A stretch of 5,690 nt of DNA from Chloroflexota bacterium (lineage in GTDB: Bacteria > Chloroflexota > Dehalococcoidia > GIF9 > UBA5629), in NCBI GenBank assembly GCA_020354105.1, contig CP070642.1:1241960-1247649 (forward strand), given 5' to 3'. Positions 4,861 through 5,690 of the stretch are shown here, one piece after another (the first letter of the stretch is position 1; every line of letters starts with the position of its first letter). The position numbers and the translations under genes are program-made. The notes beneath the pieces were generated by a model. The model saw only the letters and a program-made list of their open reading frames with translations. It searched no databases and was not told where the DNA came from.

Positions 4861-5690
4861 ATGGCAAGATTAAAGCACATTGCCCAAAAGCGTCAGGAAA
4901 AGCTAGCCAAAATCAGGGAACAAGGAATAAATCCGTACCCTCACTCATATCACCGCAGTCACACTGCCCAAGAAGCAGTGACCCTTTATGAGCAAGCTGA
5001 ATCAAGCCAGCAGGCTGTCCCGAGCACAGAATTGAGTCTCGCCGGCCGAATTACAGCCATCCGTTTCATGGGGAAAATCGCCTTTTTCGATATACACGAT
5101 AGCTCAGGCAAAATTCAACTCTATTTTAGCAATGAACTAATCGGCAAGGAAAAGTTCGAATTGCTGCACGAAATCGATATCGGTGACATCATCGGTGCCA
5201 AGGGCAAGCTTTTCCGAACTAAGACCGGTGAAATCAGTCTTGAGGTAAACGATTTCGCCCTGCTAGCCAAATCCCTTCAACCATTGCCTGAGAAATGGCA
5301 TGGACTGGTTGATGTCGAGAAGCGTTACCGTCAACGTTACCTCGACCTAATCTCCAACGAAGAAACCAAGCCTGTCTTCAAGTTGCGAAGCCAGATCATC
5401 TCAGCTTCGAGGCAGTTTCTAAACGAGCGAGAATTTATCGAAGTGGAGACGCCAGTATTACAGCCAGTGGCAGGAGGAGCTCTGGCACGGCGCTTCAAAA
5501 CACATCATCAAGCCCTAGATCAGGATTTATATCTTCGTATTGCCCTGGAGCTTTATCTCAAACGTCTGATAATAGGCGGCTTCGATAAGGTTTTCGAGAT
5601 TGGTCGCATATTTCGTAACGAAGGGATATCTACCAGACATAACCCTGAATTCACCATGGTGGAAATCTATGAAGCCTATACTGACTACAA
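4861..5690 (+). CDS. lysS: Lysyl-tRNA synthetase, class II (5' part, runs off the window)
   Basis: 276 codons are visible with no stop; the full enzyme is usually about 490-510 aa. It charges tRNA-Lys with lysine using ATP in the cytoplasm. Seen: a short N-terminal helix (QKRQEKLAKIREQGINPYP, 9-27); an OB-fold anticodon-binding domain (about 57-137, with GRITAIRFMGKIAFFDIHD at 62-80); the linker RYRQRYLDLI (155-164); motif 1 (about 178-200, FLNEREFIEVETPVL); and motif 2 with GRIFRNEGISTRHNPEF (248-264). The block GGALARRFKTHHQALD (205-220) shows R-R-F and H-H-Q where most relatives have R-P-F and H-H-N. RIALELYLKR has Leu where Pro is common. These look like lineage variation, since the ATP-binding motif 2 is intact. 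No strong Shine-Dalgarno precedes the ATG (AAGGG lies 13 nt away), and an in-frame TAA at 4852 rules out a longer form. Probably cotranscribed with greA. Confidence 0.96.
   Translation, partial: MARLKHIAQKRQEKLAKIREQGINPYPHSYHRSHTAQEAVTLYEQAESSQQAVPSTELSLAGRITAIRFMGKIAFFDIHDSSGKIQLYFSNELIGKEKFELLHEIDIGDIIGAKGKLFRTKTGEISLEVNDFALLAKSLQPLPEKWHGLVDVEKRYRQRYLDLISNEETKPVFKLRSQIISASRQFLNEREFIEVETPVLQPVAGGALARRFKTHHQALDQDLYLRIALELYLKRLIIGGFDKVFEIGRIFRNEGISTRHNPEFTMVEIYEAYTDY

Noticed and set aside
1..5690. CRISPR array, tRNA, rRNA, insertion sequence or attachment site
   Set aside because: No regularly spaced repeats, no tRNA-like cloverleaf, no transposase and no flanking duplications were seen by eye.

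Overview
The window is a bacterial chromosomal segment of moderate GC content (roughly 40-50% by eye) with compact, mostly housekeeping gene content. Strong Shine-Dalgarno sequences, two convincing TTG starts and clear sigma70-type promoters are visible. The gene set is a T. maritima-like SpeH/SpeD, an ACL5-type aminopropyltransferase, a DRTGG/phosphotransacetylase-N-like ATPase, a DUF2007 protein and a greA-lysS pair. This suggests a deep-branching or anaerobic lineage such as Chloroflexota (Dehalococcoidia-like) or a Firmicutes relative. That placement is inference; no rRNA or other marker is present.

Layout: (1) 1-333 (+), the 3' part of a GNAT acetyltransferase. (2) 360-1660 (-), a two-gene polyamine operon: speD (AdoMet decarboxylase, TTG start), then an aminopropyltransferase whose motifs resemble thermospermine synthase more than classic SpeE. 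The two overlap by 4 bp (ATGA) and have a good promoter at 1744-1772. (3) 1880-2590 (+), an unrecognised secreted protein of 236 aa with 20 cysteines. It is transcribed divergently from speD, preceded by two tandem TTGACA promoters and followed by hairpins. (4) 2814-3062 (+), a small DUF2007-type protein, converging tail to tail on a shared TTAA with (5) 3059-4114 (-), a BioD-like/DRTGG ATPase. (6) 4115-4269, a divergent control region. Two good promoters point in opposite directions and share one -35 sequence; the rightward one runs into an intrinsic terminator before reaching greA. (7) 4270-4737 (+), greA, whose coiled-coil tip lacks both conserved catalytic acidic residues. (8) 4861-5690 (+), the 5' part of lysS, which runs off the window.

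Functionally, speD makes decarboxylated AdoMet and the next gene uses it as aminopropyl donor, so that pair forms one pathway. greA and lysS are a transcription/translation pair, probably cotranscribed. The points most worth a second look are the Cys-rich secreted orphan, the greA leader attenuator (same arrangement as the E. coli greA leader that yields GraL RNAs), the altered GreA tip, and the ACL5-like aminopropyltransferase.
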